DNA of 64,000 nt from Siphonodentalium dalli (Eukaryota > Mollusca > Scaphopoda > Gadilida > Siphonodentaliidae). Every line of letters begins with the position of its first letter. Within the stretch, counting starts at the first letter, position 1. The stretch is from NCBI GenBank assembly GCA_032622095.1, contig CP136062.1, positions 158,652,875 through 158,716,874 of the forward strand, read 5' to 3'. Positions 53,931-64,000 of the stretch are shown one piece after another. Below the pieces are notes generated by a model. The model searched no databases. It was not told the origin of the DNA and saw nothing but the letters and a program-made list of their open reading frames with translations. Both the position numbers and the translations under genes were made by a program.

Positions 53931-54834
53931 TATAACCCTTTAATAAATGGACTCTCCCATTCAGTTATAACAGTATACATTGGAATGGTCTATTATTCTG
54001 TTGGAGGGATGTTCAGTTAATAATTGCAGACGACAGACAGAAAAACAGACAATATAAGAGCAGAATTATTCATATTCATTCAGGGACGCCAGAGAAGGGG
54101 GGCATGCGGGGGGCACTTGCCCCCCTTGCCCTGGCTCAGGAGAGTCCAGTGGTTTCCCGAAGAAAAGTTCCCTCCTGACTGGTTTGCCCCCTTGCCCTTT
54201 GTGCTTCCACCGCCCCTGTATTCATTGGTGGGAAATGTTCAACGACCTAGGTGGAACTAATTATCTAAGGAAACTACTCGTCAATGAGTATTTAGTATAG
54301 ACAGGGTTACATAATACCGTCCTCATCTGTTTAACTCTTTTATACTAAATACTTACTGATGAGTAAAGTAATGCCCTAAATAATCGACTCCTTAACCACA
54401 GCAGAATTATGGGTAACTTTTCAGGATTTAGTCGGAAATATGGCTTGTTGCCATTCATCGGATAGCTCTCACTGAGAATTATGGGTAACTTTTCAGGATT
54501 TAGTCGGAAATATGGCTTGTTGCAACAAGCCATATTTCCAACTAAATCCTGAAAATTTACCCATAATTCTGCTGTGGTTAAGGAGTCGATTATTGAGCGC
54601 ATTACTGTAGCTATCGCTTAGGGAATGTTTAGATAAGTTCTACAAACGATTGTTGAACTTGTTATCTGAACATTTCCCTCCAATGAATACATGTAGGACT
54701 CCTTCTGCACTTGTATTATCTGTTGTCTGCTTATGCTTCCTTAAAACCCCTAATAAAATAATAGACCATTGCAATGTATACTTTTATAACTGATGGGATA
54801 GCACATTTGGTATAGAAAGCGTTAAACTTCTTGA
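53931..54834. mobile_element. Putative element with ~80-bp terminal inverted repeats
   Basis: The left end (53960-54001: TCAGTTATAACAGTATACAT then GGAATGGTCTATTATTCTG) is mirrored at 54765-54803 (AATAGACCATTGCAATG then TATACTTTTATAACTGA). The outermost bases (TATAACCCTTT on the left, TTAACGCTTT reading inward on the right) resemble a TTAA-type end. Inside are a second inverted pair (TGAGTATTTAGTATA at 54285, mirrored near 54343) and the TA-type MITE at 54366-54607. A segment near 54076-54230 is GC-rich (GGGGGGCACTTGCCCCCC). No transposase is seen. Confidence 0.6.
54366..54607. mobile_element. TA-type hairpin MITE with internal duplication
   Basis: The left end has lost its first base (AGTAATGCCCTAAATAATC) and the right end is CGCATTACTG followed by TA. 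A stretch of about 45 bp of the left arm (GAATTATGGGTAACTTTTC through TATGGCTTGTTGC) is present twice in tandem, replacing the normal loop region. Confidence 0.87.
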
Positions 54835-54950
54835 TTTGAAAGAAAGGTGAGGGTGAATTTATAATGCGTGGTGATTCTTTCATCTATCTTTATATTCATT
54901 ATAGAAAGGGTTAAACTTCTTGATTTGAAAGGAAGGTGAGGGGGAATCTC
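54808..54950. repeat. Direct duplication, ~88-bp spacing
   Basis: GTTAAACTTCTTGATTTGAA followed by AGGTGAGGG occurs near 54821 and near 54910. It lies at the right edge of the putative element ending at 54834. Confidence 0.7.
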
Positions 54951-55082
54951 GTCCATTTAAGAATCTTTCCGTTCATACTGTTAATACATTTCCATGGCGT
55001 ATCTCAAAAACATTTGTCTAATTAGGAGTCCAGGACTGTTGGTTGTTATGGTTTGTGTGTGGGCGTCTTGCTCAGGTTTTTC

Positions 55083-55206
55083 TCTTAGAATATTGGAGTG
55101 TTAACAATGACTGTCTGGGCTGGAGTTTTCTCTGCCTCCAGGGATGTCCTTGTCTGTGGACATATCAATTATCTCATCCTGAGGATGACTGTCTCCTCTA
55201 AATAGC
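55083..55206. repeat. Dispersed repeat, pair member 2
   Basis: Same family as 53705-53835: AGTGTTAACAATGACTGTCT, CTGCCTCCAGGGATGTCC, and GACTGTCTCCTCTAAAT. Confidence 0.75.
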
Positions 55207-55244
55207 GCTGAAACAGTCACTATCCCATGTGTTTGAGTACCCAT

Positions 55245-55567
55245 TTAACCCTTTACCCAACAGAACGGCCCTGTGCCAATGCATTCTCTTATATATGCGA
55301 GTCGACCATATATAAGAGAATGCATTGGCTTAACACATATTAATTGTTAACAAATGTAAGAAAAAATTATAATTTTTTTTTAGGCCCAATGCATTCTCTT
55401 ATATATGCGAGGCGACAGGGCATAACTGTAACTATCACAATGTGGTCAATGAGCCGGTTCCAATGATATCCATATTTGTATGGTGTTATTGAGACAGACC
55501 GAAGATATTTTAGGCTGTTGAAGCTTTATTTGGGCGTCTTTGGCTGGTTTGTTGGGTAAAGGGTTAA
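55245..55567. mobile_element. TTAA-type MITE, ACCCAACA family
   Basis: TTAA at 55245-55248 and 55564-55567; ends CCCTTTACCCAACAGA and TTGTTGGGTAAAGGG. It carries the first shared hairpin (about 55274-55329, loop shortened) and only half of the second (near 55384). The right part (GGTTCCAATGATATCCATA and GAGACAGACCGAAGATATTT) is nearly identical to 62.02-62.09 kb. Confidence 0.92.
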
Positions 55568-55737
55568 AGAGGTTTGACCACAAAAGAGTCTGTGAATAAT
55601 TCCCAACAAATCCATGAAATCCATGCAGCAGCCAATTCAGATGATCATCTCCATATAATGCTGAATTAGCTGCTACATGTATTTCATGGCTTTGTTGGGA
55701 ATTATTCGCAGACTCTTTTGTGGTCAAACCTCTTTAA
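55564..55737. mobile_element. TTAA-type long-hairpin element
   Basis: It shares the TTAA at 55564 with its left neighbour and ends at TTAA 55734-55737. The arms begin AGAGGTTTGACCACAAAAGA and the right arm is the inverted counterpart (TCTTTTGTGGTCAAACCTCT); AATTCCCAACAAA pairs with TTTGTTGGGAATT. The whole 166-bp interior is a near-complete hairpin. Confidence 0.9.
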
Positions 55738-55942
55738 CACTTTTAGTGCCAGGGGCCGATCTCATCGGCCCTAATTTATGGTCTGCAGAGTGTCCTAATT
55801 TTTTTATTTTTTTTGGGGTTAGGCCAATGCATTCTCTTATATATGCGAGGCGACCTATGGTCGACTCGCATATATAAGAGAATGCATTGGCACAGGGTAT
55901 ATGGGTCGATACAAAAATTGGACCTGGCACTCAAAGAGTTAA
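55734..55942. mobile_element. TTAA-type MITE, CTCTTTCAG family
   Basis: TTAA at 55734-55737 and 55939-55942; ends CACTTTTAGTGCCAGG and CCTGGCACTCAAAGAG. GGGCCGATCTCATCGGCCC near the left end identifies it as the family of 40540-40777, inverted. In addition it holds the shared hairpin (55823-55891), which the 40.5-kb copy lacks. Confidence 0.9.
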
Positions 55943-57364
55943 ATGGGTACTGATATCCCATACCAGTTCTTTTGTATATGACCAAATTTACTATTTCAAA
56001 CCCCAAGACTTCTAAGGCGCTATAACTTTAATCCCTACTTTCACAGAAATTTGTAGTTTAAGAGTTGGTCAAACTCCGAAATATCAGAAGTCTAAAAACA
56101 ATTAACATATGTTTTAGTATATTACTATTGACTATAATTCCCTGCAAGAAAGTCATGAATTGTTCACCAACAATTGGAACATTTCAGATTCGTAAACCTG
56201 CAAGTTTATGAACATATCAGGTTATATTATAAACATCACCAATAGACCCAAATAAATTAATGAATTCTTGTGATTGTTCATGAACTATTGTAAAATGTTC
56301 ATGAATATTCACAAATCCTTCTTGAATGTTCATGGACTGGTTTATGAGAAATTATGAATAAGGAAAACAGTCAATTGAATTACGAATGTTAACCTCGGGT
56401 AGTAATAATGGAAATCATTGCACACCCAATGGCACTGGACCAAAATTTACTTTTGCCAAATAAATTGCCAAATGAAAATTTTCTTCAACATTAAGTCTTA
56501 TGTTTTGACACTAGTGGTTTGAATGACTGTTGATATCGATAGAAAAGCAGTTAGTTATAAATTAATTATAGACGCATCTCTATTGTGGTTTATCATACAA
56601 CAATAAGCCAATCACGGAACAATACAATGGTTAAGAAGGGTTGTTTCATCAGAAGGGCACAACACAGGATGAGCAATGTAAACGCCAGTGCCACACTAAA
56701 TACTAGTAATCCGGCCAACCATCGGTACTAATGCTATGATATTAACTGCATCTTAATAGAGGTGTTAACTTTTCCCAAACCTTATAGAACACTATACTAA
56801 CATAATTATGTTGTAAGAGTTTCCTGAAATGAATGGTATTTGATTGACCAATTTTTTTCAACTTTCTTGAGGAAATAAAAAGTGACTTGCCAAAACTTTT
56901 GCCAAATGAAAATATTTTTGGCCAAATGTGAATTATTTTTGCCATTGGCAAGTGGCAGCGCAGCGCGAACCCTGCCCAATGGCTTATTTGTGCGAAATAC
57001 AGCAAAATACAGAATAATTCAAAATGTTCAATATTAAATTTTGTATTGTTCTTGAACAATACAAAATGATTACGTCAACGTCATTGGCAACCTCTTAACA
57101 GAAAATTTCTTCACTAAATTATGAGATATAGCATACATTAAGCACACGTTTGTTCAATTAAATCAATAATATCAACCTAAAATTTTAGTATTTTACAAGC
57201 TATAATCTTCAGAGTGTGCAATAAACATATTAATTAATGCCCATATCCAACGATGCTTTGGTAGAGAGCATGGAAGCTTCGTCCATACCATATAGCAGTA
57301 TGGGGTTGTGTGAGTCATATGACAAACTTCTTAAGAATTAGTATATATATATGAGTGCCATTAT
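55943..57364. other. AT-rich low-copy spacer
   Basis: No gene is supported. Between about 56150 and 56350 the phrase TTCATGAA or close variants (TCATGAATTGTTCAC, TGTTCATGAACTATTG, GTTCATGAATATTCAC) recurs several times. Similar phrases (TTTTGCCAAATGAAAATW) near 56463 and 56898 suggest one further decayed repeat pair. A 105-codon minus frame at 56742-57059 overlaps it and is not recognised. Confidence 0.45.
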
Positions 57365-57518
57365 TGCTATAGATACTTCCCAGAAGATAAGGTCTAAGCA
57401 GAATGAGGTCCCCAGAGGGAGAATTAGTGATTATAGCCTGCTATGTGAGGTAGCGTCACTACATTTCACCCTCTGGGGACCTCATTCTTTAAATGACAGA
57501 CACACTATTTCAAGGCTA
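57365..57518. mobile_element. CAAGCCT-type MITE, left-truncated
   Basis: It starts inside the long form (CTATAGATACTTCCCAGAAG, compare 45492-45508), then has the palindromic right half (GCAGAATGAGGTCCCC to GGGGACCTCATTCT) and ends CTATTTCAAGGCT. Confidence 0.75.
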
Positions 57519-57639
57519 AATGCCCGCCAATGGCATCTCATGTTTTTCCCCTGTCCCATGACTGATCTCGTGTTTAGAATGTCCTCGACCTACTAATTTA
57601 ATTTGTGTCCCCTGATTCATCAAGACAGTACATTACAGT

Positions 57640-60600
57640 CTTCATTAGCTGTTATATGACCTTCCTGAACACACGATATATACAAATCGACTTACTGGGG
57701 GCTGTTCACATATACGTAAGATTTGATCTTCCTGAACTCACGATGTTCTACATAATAACTTCTTGTTGAACTGAGGTGAATTCACATATGCGTAAGATTT
57801 ACCTTCCTGAACACACGATGTTCTACATAACAACTCTTGTTGAACTGAGGGTTGTTCACATATTTCTAAGATATGATCTTCCTGAACACACGATGTTCTA
57901 CAAAATAACTTCTTGTTGAACTGAGGGCAGTTCACATATTTCTAAGATTTGATCTTCCTGAACACACGATGTTCTACAAAATGACTTCTTGTTGAACTGA
58001 GGGTTGTTCACATATACGTAAGATTTGATCTTCCTGAATGCACGATGTTCTACAAAACAACTCTTGTTGAACTGAGGGCTGTTCACATATACGTAAGATT
58101 TGATCTTCCTGAACACACGATGTTCTACAAAACAACTCTTGTTGAACTGAGGGCTGTTCACATATACATAAGATTTTATCTTCCTGAACACACAATGTTC
58201 TACAAAATGACTTCTTGTTGAACTGAGGGTTGTTCACATATACGTAAGATTTGATCTTCCTGAACGCACGATGTTCTACAAAACAACTCTTGTTGAACTG
58301 AGGGCTGTTCACATATATGTAAGATTTGATTTTCCTGAACACACGATGTTCTACATAATAACTTCTTGTTGAACTGAGAGCAGTTCACATATACGTAAGA
58401 TTTGATCTTCCTGAATGCACGATGTTCTACAAAATAACTCTTGTTGAACTGAGGGCAGTTCACATATATGAAAGATTTGATCTTCCTGAACGCACGATGT
58501 TCTACAAATATAACTTCATATTGAACTGAGGGCTGTTCACATATATGTAAGATTTGATCTTTCTGAACACACAATGTTCTACAAAACAACTCTTGTTGAA
58601 CTGAGGGCTGTTCACATATACATAAGATTTTATCTTCCTGAACACACAATGTTCTACAAAGCAACTTCTTGTTGAACTGATGGCAGTTCACATATTTCTA
58701 AGATTTGAACTTTCTGAACACACGATGTTCTACAAAACAACTTCTTGTTGAACTGATGGCTGTTCACATATATGTAAGATTTGATCTTTCTGAACACACA
58801 ATGTTCTACAAAACAACTCTTGTTGAACTGAGGGCTGTTCACATATACATAAGATTTTATCTTCCTGAACACACAATGTTCTACAAAGCAACTTCTTGTT
58901 GAACTGATGGCAGTTCACATATTTCTAAGATTTGAACTTTCTGAACACACGATGTTCTACAAAACAACTTCTTGTTGAACTGATGGCAGTTCACATATTT
59001 CTAAGATTTGATCTTCCTGAACGCACGATGTTCTACAAAATAACTCTTGTTGAACTGAGGGTTGTTCACATATACATAAGATTTGATCTTCCTGAATGCA
59101 CGATGTTCTACAAATATAACTTCTTGTTGAACTGACAGCATGCAGTTCACATATTTCTAAGATTTGATCTTCCTGAACGCACGATGTTCTACAAAACAAC
59201 TCTTGTTGAACTGAGGGTTGTTCACATATATGTAAGATTTGATCTTCCTGAACACACAATGTCTACAAAACGATTTACTGAGTGCAATTCACATATACGT
59301 AAGATTTTACCTTCCTAAACACGCGATGTTCTACAAAATAACTTCTTGTTGAACTGAGGGAAGTTCACATATACGTAAGATTTGATCTTCCTGAACGCAC
59401 GATGTTCTACAAAACAACTCTTGTTGGACTGAGGGCTGTTCACATATACGTAAGATTTGATCTTCCTGAACACATGTTGTTCTACAAAATAACTTCTTAT
59501 TGAACTGAGGGTTGTTCACATATTTCTAAGATTTGATCTTCCTGAACACACGATGTTCTACAAAATAACTCTTGTTGAACTGAGGGTTGTTCACATATAT
59601 GTAAGATTTGATCTTCCTGAACACATGATGTTCTACAAAATAACTTCTTATTGAACTGAGGGTTGTTAACATATTTCTAAGATTTGATCTTCCTGAACGC
59701 ACGATGTTCTACCTACAAAATAACTCTTGTTGAACTGAGGGTTGTTCACATATACATAAGATTTGATCTTCCTGAATGCACGATGTTCTACAAATATAAC
59801 TTCTTGTTGAACTGACAGCATGCAGTTCACATATTTCTAAGATTTGATCTTCCTGAACGCACGATGTTCTACAAAACAACTCTTGTTGAACTGAGGGTTG
59901 TTCACATATATGTAAGATTTGATCTTCCTGAACACACAATGTCTACAAAACGATTTACTGAGTGCAATTCACATATACGTAAGATTTTACCTTCCTAAAC
60001 ACGCGATGTTCTACAAAATAACTTCTTGTTGAACTGAGGGAAGTTCACATATACGTAAGATTTGATCTTTCTGAACGCACGATGTTCTACAAAACAACTC
60101 TTGTTGGACTGAGGGCTGTTCACATATACGTAAGATTTGATCTTCCTGAACACATGTTGTTCTACAAAATAACTTCTTATTGAACTGAGGGTTGTTCACA
60201 TATTTCTAAGATTTGATCTTCCTGAACACACGATGTTCTACAAAATAACTCTTGTTGAACTGAGGGTTGTTCACATATACGTAAGATTTGATCTTCCTGA
60301 ACGCACGATGTTCTACAAAACAACTCTTGTTGGACTGAGGGCTGTTCACATATACGTAAGATTTGATCTTCCTGAACACATGTTGTTCTACAAAATAACT
60401 TCTTATTGAACTGAGGGTTGTTCACATATTTCTAAGATTTGATCTTCCTGAACACACGATGTTCTACAAAATAACTCTTGTTGAACTGAGGGTTGTTCAC
60501 ATATATGTAAGATTTGATCTTCCTGAACACATGATGTTCTACAAAATAACTTCTTATTGAACTGAGGGTTGTTAACATATTTCTAAGATTTGATCTTCCT

Positions 60601-61440
60601 GAACGCACGATGTTCTACCTACAAAATAACTCTTGTTGAACTGAGGGTTGTTCACATATACATAAGATTTGATCTTCCTGAATGCACGATGTTCTACAAA
60701 TATAACTTCTTGTTGAACTGACAGCATGCAGTTCACATATTTCTAAGATTTGATCTTCCTGAACGCACGATGTTCTACAAAACAACTCTTGTTGAACTGA
60801 GGGTTGTTCACATATATGTAAGATTTGATCTTCCTGAACACACAATGTCTACAAAACGATTTACTGAGTGCAATTCACATATACGTAAGATTTTACCTTC
60901 CTAAACACGCGATGTTCTACAAAATATCTTCTTGTTGAACTGAGGGAAGTTCACATATACGTAAGATTTGATCTTTCTGAACGCACGATGTTCTACAAAA
61001 CAACTCTTGTTGGACTGAGGGCTGTTCACATATACGTAAGATTTGATCTTCCTGAACACATGTTGTTCTACAAAATAACTTCTTATTGAACTGAGGGTTG
61101 TTCACATATTTCTAAGATTTGATCTTCCTGAACACACGATGTTCTACAAAATAACTCTTGTTGAACTGAGGGTTGTTCACATATATGTAAGATTTGATCT
61201 TCCTGAACACATGATGTTCTACAAAATAACTTCTTATTGAACTGAGGGTTGTTCACATATTTCAAAAATTTGATCTTCCTGAACGCACGATGTTCTACAA
61301 AACAACTCTTGTTGAACTGAGGGTTGTTCACATATATTTAAGATTTGATCTTCCTGAACCCACAATGTCTACAAAACGATTTACTGAGTGCAATTCACAT
61401 ATACGTAAGATTTTACCTTCCTGAACATGCGATGTTAACA
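57640..61440. repeat. 75-78-bp minisatellite, about 50 units
   Basis: Units contain GATTTGATCTTCCTGAAC, CACGATGTTCTACAAAA, CTTGTTGAACTGAGGG and GTTCACATAT. The array shows a higher-order period: the private mark CTACCTACAAAA at 59708 and 60614 gives 906 bp (12 units). The short-unit mark AATGTCTACAAAACGATTTA at about 59257, 59937, 60843 and 61364 gives spacings of 680, 906 and 521. Many short minus-strand frames are produced by the period and broken by 1-2-bp length variants. Confidence 0.95.
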
Positions 61441-61750
61441 AAACGACTTCGTGCCAAACTGAGGTCATTGTATGAGTGAGATTATTTCACTTATTTCCAT
61501 GATACATATAAATACTGCAGTGTCAAATAAGATTAGATGTTGTTGTTGTAACTGGAGGTCTGGATATATCATTAACGAAAGTTTAATAACCCTCAGCTCA
61601 CTACCCTTTTATTGGATGAATTGATTCCTATATCTCCCAGATGGTGGTGTGTCCTCCCCTGATAATGCAATAAGAAAACAAATTAAATGAATTACTCATT
61701 TGATTACCTCCTATTTCCAGTAAGTGGTCCTTTATGTCTGGCTTGTTATT
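61441..61750. other. Spacer, nothing recognised
   Basis: AT-rich sequence between the 75-bp minisatellite and the TTAA element; no gene or repeat match within the window. Confidence 0.5.
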
Positions 61751-62135
61751 TTAACCCTTTACCCAACAGAAGGGCCCTGTGCCAATGCATTCTCTTATAT
61801 ATGCGAGTCGACCATAGGTCGCCTCGCATATATAAGAGAATGCATTGGCTTAACACATTAAAAATTATAAATTGTTAAAGAATGTAAGAAAAAATGGTAA
61901 AAAGTGTTTTTAGGCCAATGCATTCTCTTATATATGCGAGGCGACCTATGGTCGACTCGCATATATAAGAGAATGCATTGGCACAGGGCATAACTGTAAC
62001 TATCACAATGTGGTCAAGGAGCCGGTTCCAATGATATCCATATGTGTATGGTTCTATTGAGACAGACCGAAGATATTTTAGGCTGTTGAAGCTTTATTTG
62101 CCCGGTTTTGGCCGGTTTGTTGGGTAAAGGGTTAA
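61751..62135. mobile_element. TTAA-type MITE, ACCCAACA family, intact
   Basis: TTAA at 61751-61754 and 62132-62135. Ends CCCTTTACCCAACAGAAG and TTGTTGGGTAAAGGG. Two perfect hairpins (61781-61849 and 61914-61982) have identical arms with inverted loops (CGACCATAGGTCG and CGACCTATGGTCG). This is the reference copy for the partly deleted one at 55245-55567. Confidence 0.95.
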
Positions 62136-62171
62136 TCAAAATTCACCTCAACTATAATCTGGACGCCTTTC

Positions 62172-62390
62172 TAGCTGGTGTCAGTGCACTGTCTGGTACC
62201 TCTTGTGGCTTGTCATCGTTTGTCTCTCAGAGGTTGTCCATGCCCTGTCTGGTATGTGTTGTGGCTTGTCATCATTTGTCTCTCAGTGGGTGTGGATGCC
62301 CTGTCTGGTACACTGTGTGGCTTGCCATCTTTTCAGCTGGTGTTGATGCCCTGCCTTGTGGCTTGTCATTGTTTGTCTAATCAATTTATG
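62172..62390. repeat. 56-bp tandem repeat, about four units
   Basis: CTGTCTGGTA recurs at 62189, 62245 and 62301, each followed by GTGGCTTGYCATC and (mostly) TTTGTCTCTCAG; a fourth, degenerate unit ends near 62385. Overlapping 90- and 78-codon plus frames come from this repeat. Confidence 0.8.
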
Positions 62391-62431
62391 TCTTGTTTCC
62401 TTCTAATTCATTGATGGTTTGATTGATAAAT

Positions 62432-64000
62432 GGGAACTTTCTCCTGTAGTAATGAATCTCTTACTGAGACAATGGAATGATAATTTTATATAACTGGATG
62501 GTCTCCTGTATTAATGAATCTCTTACTGAGCCAGTGGAATGATAATTTTATATAACTGGATGGTCTCCTTGTAATGAATCTCTTACTGAGCCAGTGGAAT
62601 GATAATTTTATATAACTGGATGGTCTCCTTGTAATGAATCTCTTACTGAGCCAGTGGAATGATAATTTTATATAACTGGATGGTCTCCTGTATTAATGAA
62701 TCTCTTACTGAGACAATGGAATGATAATTTTATATAACTGGATGGTCTCCTGTATTAATGAATCTCTTACTAAGCCAATGGAATGATAATTTTATATAAC
62801 TGGATGGTCTCCTGTATTAATGAATCTCTTACTAAGACAATGGAATGATAATTTTATATAACTGGATGGTCTCCTTGTAATGAATCTCTTACTAAGACAG
62901 TGGAATGATAATTTTATATAACTGGATGGTCTCCTGTATTAATGAATCTCTTACTAAGACAATGGAATGATAATTTTATATAACTGGATGGTCTCCTGTA
63001 GTAATGAATCTCTTACTGAGCCAGTGGAATTATAATTTTATATAACTGGATGGTCTCCTTGTAATGAATCTCTTACTGAGCCAGTGGAATGATAATTTTA
63101 TATAACTGGATGGTCTCCTGTATTAATGAATCTCTTACTGAGCCAATGGAATGATAATTTTTTATAACTGGATGGTCTCCTGTAGTAATGAATCTCTTAC
63201 TGAGCCAGTGGAATGATAATTTTATATAACTGGATGGTCTCCTGTATTAATGAATCTCTTACTGAGCCAGTGGAATGATAATTTTATATAACTGGATGGT
63301 CTCCTGTATTAATGAATCTCTTACTGAGCCAGTGGAATGATAATTTTATATAACTGGATGGTCTCCTTGTAATGAATCTCTTACTGAGCCAGTGGAATGA
63401 TAATTTTATATAACTGGATGGTCTCCTGTATTAATGAATCTCTTACTGAGCCAATGGAATGATAATTTTATATAACTGGATGGTCTCCTTGTAATGAATC
63501 TCTTACTGAGCCAGTGGAATGATAATTTTATATAACTGAATGGTCTCCTGTATTAATGAATCTCTTACTGAGACAATGGAATGATAATTTTATATAACTG
63601 GATGGTCTCCTGTAGTAATGAATCTCTTACTGGCCCAGTGGAATGATAATTTTATATAACTGGATGGTCTCCTGCATTAATGAATCTCTTACTGAGCCAG
63701 TGGAATGATAATTTTATATAACTGGATGGTCTCCTGTATTAATGAATCTCTTACTGGGCCAGTGGAATGATAATTTTATATAACTGGATGGTCTCCTTGT
63801 AATGAATCTCTTACTGAGCCAATGGAATGATAATTTTATATAACTGGATGGTCTCCTGTATTAATGAATCTCTTACTGAGCCAGTGGAATGATAATTTTA
63901 TATAACTGGATGGTCTCCTTGTAATGAATCTCTTACTGAGCCAGTGGAATGATAATTTTATATATAGTGGATGGTCTCCTTGTAATGAATCTCTTACTGA
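62432..64000. repeat. 59-62-bp minisatellite, about 25.5 units, open at the right edge
   Basis: Units contain GAATCTCTTACTGAG, GTGGAATGATAATTTTATAT and AACTGGATGGTCTCC. Two length classes alternate irregularly: long units with CTCCTGTATTAATG or CTCCTGTAGTAATG, and units 2-3 bp shorter with CTCCTTGTAATG. A second variable site is GAGCCAGTGG versus GAGACAATGG. The array continues beyond the window. Confidence 0.97.

Noticed and set aside
54024..54260. A 78-codon plus-strand frame with a Pro/Gly-rich middle
   Set aside because: It spans a GC-rich inverted segment (GGGGGGCACTTGCCCCCC) inside a putative transposon; this pattern is typical of dispersed-repeat translation.
57738..61331. Overlapping minus-strand frames with VQEDQILHICEQPSVQQELF-like repeats
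   Set aside because: They come from the 75-bp period; frames switch at each 76- or 77-bp unit, so no continuous protein is possible.
62108..62414. Two overlapping plus-strand frames with CLV/ACH-type repeats
   Set aside because: They derive from a 56-bp tandem repeat and its flanks; 56 is not a multiple of three, so frames shift in each unit.

Overview
The window is repeat-dominated eukaryotic (metazoan) DNA with no protein-coding gene I can support. About half is one 30-bp satellite array, and the rest is tandem minisatellites and small non-autonomous DNA transposons, many nested. The lack of operons, the MITE families with TA, TTAA and 8-bp target duplications, and repeat types familiar from marine invertebrates suggest an invertebrate, perhaps a mollusc or other lophotrochozoan. 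That taxonomic guess is weak and rests on general resemblance only.

Layout. 1-31691: about 1,056 units of a 30-bp AT-rich satellite. It is in perfect register up to about 21.35 kb, then broken by many 1-3 bp indels, with larger segmental (higher-order) duplications. 31692-31791: a 100-N scaffold gap. 31.8-39.4 kb: several diverged copies of one dispersed or tandem family, one copy carrying a 14-unit 78-bp minisatellite. These copies are split by elements whose ends begin CAAGCCT and make 8-bp target duplications. 39.5-47.8 kb: TTAA-flanked (piggyBac-like) MITEs, TA-flanked (Tc1/mariner-like) hairpin MITEs, a 350-bp tandem repeat that has received many of these insertions, and a 35-bp minisatellite. 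48.5-51.2 kb: an older dispersed repeat split by a 2.2-kb element that has an 8-bp target duplication and carries nine ~160-bp internal units with AAGATGGC motifs. 51.2-57.6 kb: mixed low-copy sequence and more MITEs, including three TTAA elements chained end to end. 57.6-61.4 kb: a 75-bp minisatellite with a 906-bp higher-order period. 61.75-62.14 kb: an intact TTAA element. 62.17-62.39 kb: a short 56-bp repeat. 62.43-64.0 kb: a 59-62-bp minisatellite running off the end of the window.

The long open reading frames here (one of 4,416 codons) are by-products of repeat units whose length is a multiple of three. Function, if any, is likely structural (heterochromatin or centromere-type satellite) or linked to small RNAs from the many long hairpins; both are inference. 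The points most worth checking are: five clean 8-bp target duplications for the CAAGCCT family; one hairpin module shared by three TTAA families with different ends; the chain of three TTAA elements at the centre of a palindrome; and the CpG-decay signature inside the satellite.
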